From Isoetes taiwanensis (Eukaryota; Streptophyta; Lycopodiopsida; Isoetales; Isoetaceae): a stretch of DNA of 64,000 nt. The stretch lies in contig JAJEKV010000026.1 of NCBI GenBank assembly GCA_021234155.1, positions 5,331,328 to 5,395,327 on the forward strand, in the 5' to 3' direction. Shown here piece by piece: positions 1-11,620 of this stretch (within the stretch, counting starts at the first letter, position 1; each line of letters starts with the position of its first letter). The translations under genes and the position numbers were made by a program. The notes below the pieces were generated by a model. The model was not told the DNA's origin. It was given only the letters and a program-made list of their open reading frames with translations, and did not search any database.

Positions 1-3000
1 TCAGTATACTTCGTTCGGTGCAGCGTATTGCTAGAAGGTCAGTCAAGGTGCTGACCGGCGGTGGGGGCATGCCGTTCTGAGGTATAAAGCGCGCACCCTT
101 CCAGGCGAAGGCGGAGGACCTTAGCAAGGGATCCCTCACAGAGAAGTCCAGACCCCAAGAGGCTGAGATCAAAAGTTCTAGAAGCTGACCCTTCGCAGGC
201 TGCGCTAATGACCACCCTCCGGGCCGGCTCCTCCGTAGTTGGATCCTGGTTTGGGGGCTCTTGGGAAGGCCCAAAAGATTAGGATCGATTAAGGAGAACT
301 TGTCAGCCATGGTGATCTGGTCGGCAGAAGTACCAGCGATGTGTGGATTTCAGGCACGGAGGCTCGGGAGAAATGTAAAATGGAGCCGCGCCGTCGTCGA
401 GAAATGGCAAAATTACCCTAGGAACGAAGTTACAGGTCGGTTTTGCAAAAGAAAAGCACTCACGCCCTCCGCAGCCATTATCCATCCCACATCCTAGGCC
501 AGGCCCCAATCCTGTGAGTGTGATGGAAGTGAAACTACTTTGGCGCTGGAGGTGGTGGTCAGCCCGGGAGGCAGGGTCCCGGGGGCAATGTCGGCATTCT
601 GAGTCATTAGAGCCAAATCCTTGTTCCAGGAGAGAGAGGAAGGTAAAATGTAGTCCCACAAGAGACTAGGGAGGAGAATTGAGACAAAAAGCGACTTAGG
701 AGTTTTAGAACCAGGTGCTCTGGCGTCAACACCCCACTCCCACGTCAAATCCGCGAGCATAAGTCCACTTTGAATAAAACAAGGAAGAACCTCAAGGCGT
801 AAACCGTGGGTTGCGAGGTTCTAAGTTTGCGTTTTTGGGGCGAGAACGGCATGTGCCTCAGGACTACAAGACGAGGGGGCGAGATGGGTTTGGGCGCCGT
901 CTCGCTCACGGTGTTGTGGCAAGTAGTCGAGGCGCTTTAGGTGGCAAGACATTCATAAATTAGCAATTAATACATTATGCACGAAAAATAAATTGATTTT
1001 TGCCAGCTGGATTCCTAATCCATCACCGACACCCATTAATTTTGAAATTTTGAGAAGGTCCCCAGGTCAAAGGGTTAGCATTAGGCAGTCCGGGGCAGCC
1101 CGTTGGGGCCGGCAGGGCAGCACCCTTCCAAGTCAAAGCGAGGCCAGGACGCCTGCCGAGGATCCCTCACAAGAGGAGGAGAGTCCAGGACCCAAAGGCG
1201 GGATCAAAAGTTCGAGGCGGCCCTTCTGGCTTGGCGCTCCCGAGGCACGCTAATGACCACCCTCCGGGGCGGTTCCTCAGAAACTGATTGGATCCACACT
1301 GGATTCCGAGGGGGCCTCTTGAGGGAAGGCCCAAAGATTCCCAGATGGGATGGTGAGAACTTGTCAAACCCGGAAAGATCTGAAGTTAAACCTTGTAGAA
1401 ACGCATTTGTCTTTGTCGTTAGAGACGCGGGAGGCTCGGAATGGCAAATCGACCACCATACGATCGTGGGAATGGCGAAATTACCCTAGAGCAAGTTACA
1501 AAGGTCGGTTTTGCAAAAGAAAAGAAACACTCCGCCCCCGCATGCACATCATGGTGTTTTTAGTGGCTGGCGATTCAGCCACATTCACATATTTAGTAAA
1601 ATGATGCGGCCACTTTGCGGGATGGATGCATTCTCACCATGACAAAGGGTGGCCGGTTCAAAAGCACCATTTCATTTCAGTGGCCAATTTGATGTTTGCC
1701 AATCTTCAAACCTATGGGCATTGGCCATTCCAAAATATTATGTGCCTTATGCCAACTTGTTGTGGTGGCCATTTAAACCATGGAATAATTTATATTTCAA
1801 GGTTGTAAGCCAGAAGCTCTATGTTGGGCCAAGTCTTGGGGATAATTTTGCCACTTGTAAGGAAATTTGAAGTCTTTAGTTAGCACTAAAATTCTAAAAG
1901 CATTTAATAATATAGTTTTTTTTTTTTTTTTTTTTTTTGGCTTGAGTTCCCTTTTTATTTGATTTGCAATTTACATCCCAAATTTGTTCTTCATCATCCA
2001 TTTCGAATATGCACTTCATTGCCCCAACTTCGAATCAAGGTTAGTTTCCATTTACCAAATTACTTGCATTATAGCTTTTGGGTAGAATCAATCCTACCAA
2101 ATCCATTTGCACTTTTCACCCTAAATTCAACATATTTAAACTATTCAAGTGATCTTACTTAGTAATCTAAAGTTGAAGTGGCATGTATTTGTTTGACAAA
2201 GTACAGAGCATCATAAAAACTAGATATTTTCTTAATTGGCGTGGCTATCATATTTTACATTTTAAGATGTATGGATATGGTAATTCAAATTCTTGAAAAA
2301 ATTAGTTTCATGGTTTATTCATTTAAGTTACAACCTCTTGTGATTTAGGAAAAAGGGCAGAGCCAAACTAAACATGGAATTATCTAAGGTAAGTAGTGGC
2401 CAATATTTTCACATACGTAAAATATGTAAGGAGGGTTAAAAATACCTGCGATCCACATCTAGGCCAATCCTTCTGAGATGTAGTGGAAGTGAGCTACTTG
2501 CTTCTTGGAGAGTCGGGTGGTCTTACGGCCACGGGAACTTGGTCCCCGAACGTACCCGGCGTGAGTCATTGAGCAAATCGGAATTCCGGAGAGGAGAGTC
2601 GCTCTCGTCTAGTCCCAGTGCTTAGGGAGAGAACCGGAAGACAGCGAGCTTCGAGATTTTGGAGTCGTGCTGCAGCGTCAACACCCACTCCCGTCAGAAT
2701 CCGCGGTATAAAGATCGCCCGGAAAATACGACCGGAGAGGGCCTCCCAGCCATTAAACCGTAAGTTGCCCGAGGTTCTAGAAGGGTTTCTGCGTTTTTGG
2801 AGTAGAGACTTGGCTGTTACGCAGGACCTGGCAGAAGTTGCGGCTGAGATTGGAACAAGGGGGCTGGCCGAATGGGTTTGACTTTGTCTTCCTCCGGAGT
2901 GGCGGAAGTAGAAGTTGCCAGAGCTTTTGCGGTGGCAGGAACATTCATAAGTCGCAATTAATACATTATGCAATAAATCCCGATTTTGCAGTGATTTTAA

Positions 3001-6000
3001 AATCCATCTCAGCCTACGAGCCAATTTTGAAGTAAGGTCTAGGTCAAAAAAGGTTAGCAGTAAACGATGCGAAGGCGGCAGATTCTGCGAGAGACAGAGG
3101 CACAGCACCCTTCCCCAAGTCAAAGCGAGGCGAGGACACCGGGGATCCCTCACAAGAGGAGAAGTCCAGGACCCAAGAAGCGGAGATCAAAAGTTCTCGA
3201 GGCTGACCCTTCTGGCCGAGCTCCCAGGAGGCTACCCGGCTAATAACCACCCTCGGGGCGGTTCCCCTATCCCGGCCGTTGGATCCTCGTTGAGGCCCCT
3301 GTGGGAAGGCCCAAAGATTCGGATGGTCCGGGAGAACTTGTCAAACGCCAAAGCGTCTGAGTAGGCCTTGTGGCTCGCGATGTCTTGTCGTTAGGAGCCT
3401 TGCCAGGGAGGCTCGGGAATGGCAAATCGACCACTGCCAAATCGTCAGAAATGGCAAAATTACCCTGGGAATGAGTTACAGAATTAGGTTTTGCAAAGAA
3501 AGAAACACTCGCGCCCTCCCGCGACGGTATCCCGCATCCCATCCTAGGCCAATGGAAGCTACGAGTGTGATGGAAGTGAGCTACTTTGGCTTCTTGGAGG
3601 TGGGGTGGTCTTCAGCCACGGAGACGGTCCCGAGGCAATGGTGCGAGAGTCCGTGGCGAGAGCCAAATCGCGATTCGGAGAGGGAGGTGCCCGTCAGTCC
3701 CGAGGGCCTTGGGAGAAATTAGAGGCAGCATTCGAGTTTTGGGGTCAGATTATGCGGCGTCAACGCCCCACTCCGCGTCAAAGTCGCGGCATGAGGTCAT
3801 GGAAATGCGACAGGGAGGGGCCTCCCGGCGTGAAGCCGCACGGGTTGCCCGGGGTTCTAGAAGGGTTTGCATTTTGGGGGCGAGACTTGGCATGTTGCAC
3901 TGGGATGGCCGAGAAAACTGCCCGGTAGGAATTGGAGCAGGAAGCTGGCCGGGCCGGAGTTTGGGCCTGTCCTCCTCCCCAGATGTGGCAAGTGGGAGGT
4001 TCGAGAGTAGCTTTCGCAGTAGCAAGACATTCATAAATTCACCAATTAATACATTATACAGCAAATTACAATTTTGCCGGCTGGATTCTAATCCATCTCG
4101 GCCTACCAGCCAATTTAAAGAAATTTTGAGACTCACAAGTCAAAAAGGTTACTTATTCGACTTGAAATTGAAGCCGACCCGATTCCAGAGGCAACGAGCT
4201 GGCACCCTTCCCAAGTCAAAGCGAGGCCCGGGACCTTTGCGGATCCCTCACAAGAGGAGAAGTCCGGACCCCAAAGGCGGGATCCAAAAAGTTCGGCCGA
4301 CCCCTTCTGTCGGCGCTCCCTCGGTAGCAGCTATGACCACCCCTCCCGGGGCCGGTTCCCTATCGGCCAGTTGGATCTCCGTTGGGGCCCCTCTTGGGAA
4401 GGTCAAAGATTCAGTCCGATGCAGGAGAACTTGTCAAACGCGGGCGTCCTGCACGAGGAATTAAAACGCCTTGAAACAGCGGTGTCTTATCGTTAGAGAC
4501 GCAGGGAGGCTCGGAATGGCAAATCGACCACTGCCAAATGTCCGGGAATGGCCGAAATTACCCTGGGAGCAAGTTATAAGGTCGGTTTTGCAAAGTAAGA
4601 AACACTCAGCCACTCCCACGACGATATCCCAGCATCCCACATCTAGGCGGCTCGACTACAGGTGCCTGATGATGAACACTTTGGCTGGAGGTGGGGTGGT
4701 CTTACGGCCCGCGAGCTTGGTCCACAGGGCAATGTCGTGATACGAGTCATTGGCGAGGCAAATGTCGTGGGAGAGGGAGGTGGCCGTGTCCCGGAGGCGC
4801 TTGGGAGGCCAGGGGCAGGCTTCGGGGAGGGATTTGAGGGTCAGGATGCTACTGGCATCCAACACCTCCATCCAGAAATCCTGGCCTGCGTCCCGCCCAA
4901 AATCTGAAACCTCCATATCGCTCCCATAAATTTACGGAATTCGAAGGGTTTGAATTTTAGGAAATGAGACTTGGTCATTGTACTTGGGACTGGCAGGCTG
5001 CAGCGAGATGGAGCAAGAGGCAGCGGGCGGAGTTTGGGCCTGTCCTCCTCGATGTAGCAAGTAGAAGTCGAAGCACTGCGTGGCAAGACATTCATAGATG
5101 CATAATTAATGCATTTATGCGAAAATAAATTACGATTTTTTTGCGGTGGATTCCAAATCCATCTCGGCCTACAGTAATTTTAGAAATTACCTGGAGAAGA
5201 TGCAAGTCAAAGGGTTTACAGCATTAGAGCAGTGGGGTGGCGGATTCTTGGGAGCAGCCGGCTGGCACCCTCCCAAGGTCAAGCGAGGCCCGAGACATGC
5301 AGGGATCCCTCACAAGAGGGGAAGTGGGACCCAAGAGGTTCAAGGTTCGGCCCTTCACTGGCGGCAGCTCCCCGAGGGGCTGCGGCTAATGACCACCCTC
5401 ACGGGCCAGTTCCCCTATCCGGCCAGATTGGATCCTCCGTTCATTAGCCTCTTGAGAGGACCCAAAGATTCGAATGGAATTAAGGAGAACTTGTCGAACC
5501 CCTTGAGGGCATCCACGAAATTAAACCTTGTAGAAACCCATGATGTCTTGTCGTTGAGGCACGAGGAGAGCTCGGGAATGGCAAATGCGACCCCTGCCAA
5601 ATGCGTCGAATGGCAAAAATTACCCTAGGGAAAAAGTTACAAGATTAGGTTTTGCAAAGAAAGAAACACTCGCCCGATCTGACTACGTGTGATGAGTGAG
5701 CTACTTTGGCTTCTTGGAGGTGGTGGAGGATAGCCCGGCCCGCGGAGACTTAGTCCCCGGGGGACAGTAATGGAAGTATTACGGAGTCATTGGTGAAACC
5801 ATCAAATTCGAGAGAGTCGCCCGTCCATCCCGAGGCGCAAGGGAGAGCCAGTGGCGGCTTCAGAGAGGACTTTGAGGAGTCCGTGCCTCTGGCGTCAACA
5901 CCCTCACTCCCGCACGTCAAGTCCATGGCGCCGAGGTCCCTTGAATCTGACTGAGAGGCCTCAAAATAAACCCTACAGCCAGGTTGCGGAGTTCTAGAAG

Positions 6001-7360
6001 GGTTTGCGTTTTGGTAGAACTCGGCATGTTGCGCCAGGACCTGCCCGTTTCGCGTGGAATTGCCGGGCAGGGGGCTGACGGTGGGGTTTGGGCTGTCCTC
6101 ACTCGATGTGGCAAGTAGAGTGGGCTTTAGCGGGTGGCGGACGTTCGTTAAATTAGCAATTAATGCATTAATACGAAAATAAATTCTGATTTTTGCGGTT
6201 GGATTCCTAATCCATCTCGGCTACATTTGAATTTTGAAATTTTGAGGAGAAAGGTCGTCAAAGGGTTAGCGATGCGGCAGTGGGCGGCGGGTTGCGGAAC
6301 AGCGCCCTTCCCCAGTCAAAGCGGGCGAGGGACTGGGGATCCCTCACAAGAGGGGAGAGTCAGGACCCCAGAGGCAGGGATCCAAAAGTTCCCGGCTGAC
6401 ACTTCATGGCTCCCAGGGGGCTGCAGCTAATGACCACCACTAGGGGCAGGTTCCCTGTCAGGCCCAGTTGGATCTCGGATTGGGGGCCCCTCTTGAGGAG
6501 GCCCAAGATTCCAGTCGGTCCGGGAGCTTTGTCGGCAGCGGGGCGTCCTGAGGTCCGGCCTTGGCCCAGAAACCGCAGTGTCTTGTCGTTCGGGCACCGG
6601 GGAGGCTCCAGATGGCAAATCGACCCTGTAAATCGTCCGGAATGGCAAAATTGCCCTGGGAGACAGAGTTAGGGTCGATTTGCAAAAATGGCTACCACGC
6701 CCTCCACGACAGTATCCATCCCACATCTTGAGCCAATTATTCTGATTGATGGAAGTGAAACTACTGGCCTTCTTGGGAGGTGAGGTGAATGTACAGCCCG
6801 CGGGACACCCGGTCCCCAGGCAATGTCGTTCACGAGTTCATTGTGAGGAGCAAAATCCACGATTCGAGAGAGGGGAAGTTTGCCGTCAGTCTGAGGAGCC
6901 TTGGGGAGAGGAAATTTAAGAACAGCGACTTAAGGGATTTTAAAGATCCGTGCTCTGGCGATCCATACCCCCCTCCCGTCAGAATCACTTGGTATAGGAG
7001 TCCTTGCGAATACGACAAGGGGAGAGGGGCCTCCAAAGCGTAAACCACAGTGGGTTACCCGGGTTCTAGAAAGGGTTTGCGTTTTGAAGTAGAGACTTGA
7101 TACGGTACGCAGGACACGGCGAGAGGCTGCGTGAGAATGCAGACAAGAGGAACTAGCCAGGCGAGGAGTTTGAGCCTGTCCTCCTCCGATGTGGCAAGTA
7201 TTAGAAATCCGAGCGCTTTTAGGTGGCAGACATTCATAAGTCGCAATTAATGCATTGTCTGAAAAATAAATTCTGATTTTTTGCTACGGTGGATTCCTAA
7301 TCATCTCGGCCTACATTAATTTTGAGAATTGCAGGAGAGGTCTGGGTCAAGGTTGGCTAA
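1..7360. repeat. Tandem array of ~1.05 kb satellite-like units
   Basis: Two landmarks recur in order. The GACCACCCTC block lies near 210, 1255, 3245, 4335, 5391 and 6432. The ACATTCATAA...GCAATTAAT block lies near 948, 2940, 4028, 5089, 6143 and 7231. Spacing is 1.04-1.09 kb except one 1.99 kb step, explained by an insertion at about 1530-2445. Units are GC-rich and differ by many small indels, so no long frame is shared and the short ORFs inside are not conserved. The array is cut by the left window edge. I do not recognise the family; an rDNA spacer repeat or a centromeric or subtelomeric satellite are possibilities I cannot test. Confidence 0.9.
1530..2445. mobile_element. AT-rich ~0.9 kb insertion in one satellite unit
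   Basis: The satellite sequence breaks after the ACACTCCGCCCCCGC stretch near 1530 and resumes at GATCCACATCTAGGCC near 2450, where the other units run straight through. The inserted DNA is AT-rich, unlike the array, and holds a run of about 20 T at 1918-1938. No ORF in it looks real. An internal poly-T fits an old retroposon inserted in reverse, but I saw no clear target-site duplication. Confidence 0.6.
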
Positions 7361-7734
7361 GGTCAAGGAATGGAGTTTGTGGGATGGTTGTACTTGGGGT
7401 TGACCTTAGCTACATTGAATATAGCAGTCTAAAGATTGCATTTGAGAATATAAGCATCATAACTATTAGAATGAATAAATAATTCTGAGAAAAACATCAT
7501 AACTACTGAATGAAGATAAATGATTCTGAAGAAAGCAAAAGACTTAGTCTTGGGGTTGGGGGTTTGGGTTGGTTGCTTGTGATGATGGTTGTGTTTGGAG
7601 TATCAGAAGGCATATGGATAGAGAATGCCTTGTTCCATGGTGCTCCTAAACTATTGACATGGATAAGCATAATTAACTTATAATAAACTGAATTGGGGTA
7701 ACAACTTCGGGGAGTTTGGGGTCCAACTCATAAC

Positions 7735-8430
7735 ACCCCACTCCATGTCAAAGGTCTGGCGCAAAGAGTCCCGACCAAATCACGACAAGAGGGAGCCTCG
7801 CTTATGCTCTGTGACTTACCCGATTCTAGAAGGATAGCATAGCAACTTATGTCGAAGCTAGTTTTGTTTCTCGAAACAATTAATACCTTGTTGGAAGATT
7901 GCTTTCCCAGGTGGAAATTTTTTTAAATGTGTCATACATGTATTTGCCCTGGTTAAGGAGCTAGCCTTTTTAGGTGTACCTCTTTAAAGTTATGCATTTG
8001 TGCATTTATGGTTCATAAATTAAATTGGTTAATGGATGGCATGGAATTAAATTATGGTTTTTGGTCAGTACGGCTTCCATGGTCATCACCGGCGCTCTGG
8101 GAAAATTTCCAAATTTTAGGATAAGGTCCGGACAGCGTTGAGTTAAACCGGTCGAGACGGCAGCGTTATTGGGCAAAGCATATTTGGCACCCTTCCCCAA
8201 GTCAAACTTCGGCGAGGAAATAGGACCCCAAGCGTTCTCCGAGGCAGCATCCACGGCGCCCTGCCAGAGGCGTATGCTAATAGACACCCTCCAAAAGCTC
8301 GAGTTCCCCTATATATCCGGCGGATTTAGATCCTCAGTTCAAGGATCCGGCTCGAAACGGGACCAAAATCAAGATCGGTCACGCAGGAGAACTGTCGGCA
8401 CTTGGCGTCCTAGAAGGCGACCGTCCCGAG
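7735..8430. repeat. Decayed satellite-related segment
   Basis: Short blocks match the upstream ~1.05 kb unit in the same order: the CCCCACTCCATGTCAAAG motif near 7736, the TTCTAGAAGG motif near 7823, and CACCCTTCCCCAAGTCAAA near 8190. AT-rich sequence separates them. This looks like an eroded edge of the array. The 106-aa ORF at 8169-8489 crosses these blocks and is not supported as a gene. Confidence 0.55.
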
Positions 8431-8689
8431 AGCAGCGATGCGACTTAATCCTTACAATTTTTGTTGGTAGTAATAGAATCCGAATGTGATTGATTGCATG
8501 CATGCCCACCGGGGTTGTTCAAATAAGCCTAGGGACAAACTTATGAGGCGTCGCAAATTTAAAGAACTATGGGCAGATTTAAGCGGTGGGTTGGGTGGGT
8601 TTGCCGGGGAATGCGTTAATGCCGGGGCTTTATGAAGATTAACAGGATTGGGTTTGTGGAAACAAACCAACCGACTGATAGTAGTATGA

Positions 8690-9250
8690 GGTTAAGCCGA
8701 GATGCCCTCTCTCCCCAACATTGTTTGGGCTTTACATTGATCAGGTGGGTAACTGGCGATAATGGAAGGCGGGGCTGCGCCTACCAGATCGTAAACGATT
8801 GTATATGCTGATGATGTGGACCTCTAACCACACCACGCTTGAACGTACAACGACATCTCGATGCCCTGGACAGCACATTTGTCAAGCAACTGATATGCGC
8901 GTCAACTTGGCCAAGACTAGGGGTGGTTTCATATCATCTTCACGACAGCCGAGGATCCCCTCCTTCCGTTACCGAGGGCAGAATGTGGAGAAGTAGCATC
9001 CACATACAAATATTTGGGAGATTGAGTTTCCGTCTACTATGCAGGACACATCCATGCGGCTGCAGGAGTTGGAAAGCACTACATATGCAATGCAAAACAA
9101 TAGTCATAGAAGCGGAGTTGTATGGTGGACCCATCCGGTCACACTTTGTTCAAAGTCTTGAGTGGAACTGCGTCGCGCATGCGGGGTGGAAGTATGGGGG
9201 GCCCATTGGTATCCTGGCTACTTGGGAATGACTTGGAAGTCTGAGAGAAA
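8690..9250 (+). mobile_element. LINE (non-LTR) reverse transcriptase relic
   Basis: Translated motifs appear in the right order for a LINE reverse transcriptase. CPLSPTLFGLYIDQ starts at 8703 (the QGCPLSP region). The catalytic YADD box is at 8804-8815. MRVNLAKT follows at about 8896-8919, PSFRYRGQ at about 8956, and a TYKYLG motif near 9008. These pieces lie in different frames with stops between them, so the copy is dead or badly called. The endonuclease domain and 5' end are not visible. The family (plant LINE RT, RVT_1) is certain enough; the subfamily is not. Confidence 0.85.
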
Positions 9251-10050
9251 CTGCTTCTTGAGTGATGCGAGCACTAGGGAGTGAGATCCGGAGTCCCATA
9301 TCAAATTCCTCACTGAGGAAGCCGAGTTCTTGCCTCTTGGGAGGTGACCCTTGATGTCCACATTGTCTATTTTTAGGAGATTGGTCAGCTTGGACGTGCT
9401 TCGTCTCCCAAACAGCTTATAGCTAATGTCGTAGCAGTAGGGGCCACAGCCTCAAGGCTGTGGAGGAAAGAGCTCAATGGATGGCTAGATGGAATAATGT
9501 TTGGGAAGGCAGAGTGCATACATGTGCAAAGCAGTGAGATAGCCATAGCTTGAGGCAATATCTTGGCCAGCTTGCTAGCATCGCGTAAGCTTTGGGATGC
9601 AGCCCTTGAGCAGTCAAGGCGAGCACACTACCCGGCGCCACACCATCCACATTGGGCAGGCCCACAATGCTACTGCGCACCCACTTGCCCATGTGAAAGA
9701 TCTGAGACTCATTGCCTCCATTACATACGAGGCACATCATCTTGAGTGAAACAGGTGGGATGGATTGTTGAACCCGTCGAGACGGGGCTACGTCATCTTT
9801 TAAATGGGGTCATTGAGGATGAATCTCATACCCTTCAAAGTTACTTGACATATGATCAAATCGGGCGCTATCTTGGGGTTTGGCGTGAGCACGGCCATGC
9901 TTCCGCTGACATTGAGCGCGGCGGCATCGTGCGGTGCTAGGATCATACCGGGGTCATGGACATCGAGATCAGCTATGTCCTCGAGGCCGCATACTTGACA
10001 TGTACATACACGGCTGCTGACTGATGTATGCGCGTACGGTTTAGCCAGCA
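9250..10050 (+). mobile_element. Probable 3' part of the LINE relic
   Basis: No intact ORF. The stretch continues directly from the reverse-transcriptase motifs, keeps their GC-rich composition, and ends before AT-rich DNA near 10,160. Short peptides are scattered over all frames. Assignment to the LINE rests on position and composition only. No poly(A) tail or target-site duplication was identified. Confidence 0.35.
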
Positions 10051-10480
10051 TTCTTCATGCGCCGGTTTTCCTGAAAACCCTTGAGCGAGGTTTTAACCGG
10101 GCCGATGGCAAGTTTCTTCGCGGCTAATACAGGTCTATAAGGCCGTTGATTACTGGAGTGGGCGATGGCTATTCTTCTATTCTATTAAAAAAGATTAAAA
10201 AATAACGTCGCTATAGCAAAATACGTCAGCCCGAGGGGCGTCGCATCGGCGATAAGGCCGTATTCTCTTTTGTCATTGCTCTGGTTTAAAATAACGTCGC
10301 ATCTTGACGTGTGCATCGGCGTTACCCCCAGCAGACCTTGTGGTGAAACTCCAGACTTCTTTTCTTCCGCTTGCCGAGGTTCTTAGGTAGATCATGGTAG
10401 TACCACGATCTGCACCGCAACAACTATTCTGGGTTGTTGTATCATGTTTTAGATTGAGATAGGTTTTGGGATTCGAGATA
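10050..10480. other. Spacer with CpG-rich short repeats, no gene
   Basis: The motif AAAATAACGTCGC occurs near 10,200 and again near 10,290, each followed within ~60 bases by GCATCGGCG. I see no gene or structural RNA. Confidence 0.4.
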
Positions 10481-10484
10481 GTTG

Positions 10485-11070
10485 CATGCCCAACCTTCCT
10501 CTTTTTTTGAACTTTCCTTTCCTTCCTCTTCTTTTACGTTGTTCAGTTTTCTTCCATTCTTCAAACCACCTCATTCATTCTTCCTCCTTCTTTCTTCCTC
10601 ATGCTTCATTTCTTCCTCATTCTTCCCTCATGCTTCATTTCTTCCTCCTTCTTCAGCTTTGTTCTTTTCTTTCTTCCATATTTTCTTCTTTCTCATTTCT
10701 TTTCATTCTTTCTTCCTCATTCTTTCTCATTCTTTCTTCCTCATGCTTTCTCATTCTTTTATTCCTCACTCTTTCCTCATTTCTCATTTCTTTCCTCATT
10801 TCCATTCCATTCCATTCCTTCCATTTCTTTCTTCCTTCCATTCTTCCATTTTCATTTCTTCCATTCATTCCATTTCTTCCTTCATTCATTCCATTTCCAT
10901 TCGATCCATATTTCTTCCTTCCATTCCTTCCCTCTTCTTCCTTTCTTTCCTTCCTCTTCCATTTCTTCCTCCATTCCATCCATATTTCTTCCCTTCTATT
11001 CTCTTATTTATTTCTTTGTCTTGTTTTCATTTCTATCTCTTGTTTTCTATCCCAGCACTTTCCTTTCTTT
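10485..11070. repeat. Long C/T-rich low-complexity tract
   Basis: Nearly 600 bases are almost pure pyrimidine on the plus strand, built from irregular TTCCATTC, TTTCTTCC and CTCATTCT units. All three plus-strand frames are open for long stretches (up to 236 codons) because the composition avoids stops. These are not genes. Confidence 0.9.
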
Positions 11071-11239
11071 CTTCATGGAATCTTTATTTTCTGGCTGTTC
11101 TTATTCTTCTAATGCTTTGTTGCCATTTTGAAGCTTTCTATTACGATTTGGACCCATGGAATCTTTGTACCATAGCGTCCTTATTTTGGTAAGTAGTTGA
11201 TCGCTGCATTTTATTTTATAGTTTAAGTAGGTTAAAAAG

Positions 11240-11620
11240 TCAGTGGAGTGGCTTGTTCAGGAGCAGTGCGGCTCACCTAGAGTGGGAGGGACCATGTGCA
11301 GGGTTAGAAGTCCACTTTCTACAATCATAAATGTTTCTGGGTTGTGGTGAGCGTTCAAAGGGCAGTCGGCTCCTAGAGTGGAAGGACCCACGTGCAGGGT
11401 TCAGTCCACTTCAGTTCCACTGTTATTTTTTAGGTTTAAAATACAATTGTAGTGGCTTGTTCAAAGAGCAGTGGCTCCACCTTGCGTGGAGAGGACCCCG
11501 TCGATGTCAGAGGCCAAGAATCCACTTTTCTTCTCATTCTTAGGTGGAAATGTAATACACTGGGACCTGTCAGCTCCCAGAGTAGAAGAGACAGGTATTA
11601 GATGCCTGAATTCCACGTTG
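11240..11620. repeat. Four degenerate ~105 bp tandem repeats
   Basis: The block 'GTGGCTTGTTCA...GAGCAGTGGCTC...GTGGGAGGACC...GTGCAGGGTT...GTCCACTT' recurs starting near 11,246, 11,342, 11,451 and 11,557. Copies differ by substitutions and small indels. No coding potential is shared. Confidence 0.75.

Noticed and set aside
3586-4464. 292-codon ORF inside the satellite array
   Set aside because: It spans satellite unit landmarks, and the equivalent frame is closed in the other units.
9474-9740. Minus-strand ORF with CLVCNGG as a zinc knuckle
   Set aside because: It is antisense to the LINE relic, and the cysteine pattern is incomplete.
10482-11192. Long overlapping ORFs (up to 236 codons) rich in Phe, Ser, Leu and His
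   Set aside because: They lie in a pyrimidine-rich low-complexity tract where all three frames are open; no domain and no real protein composition.
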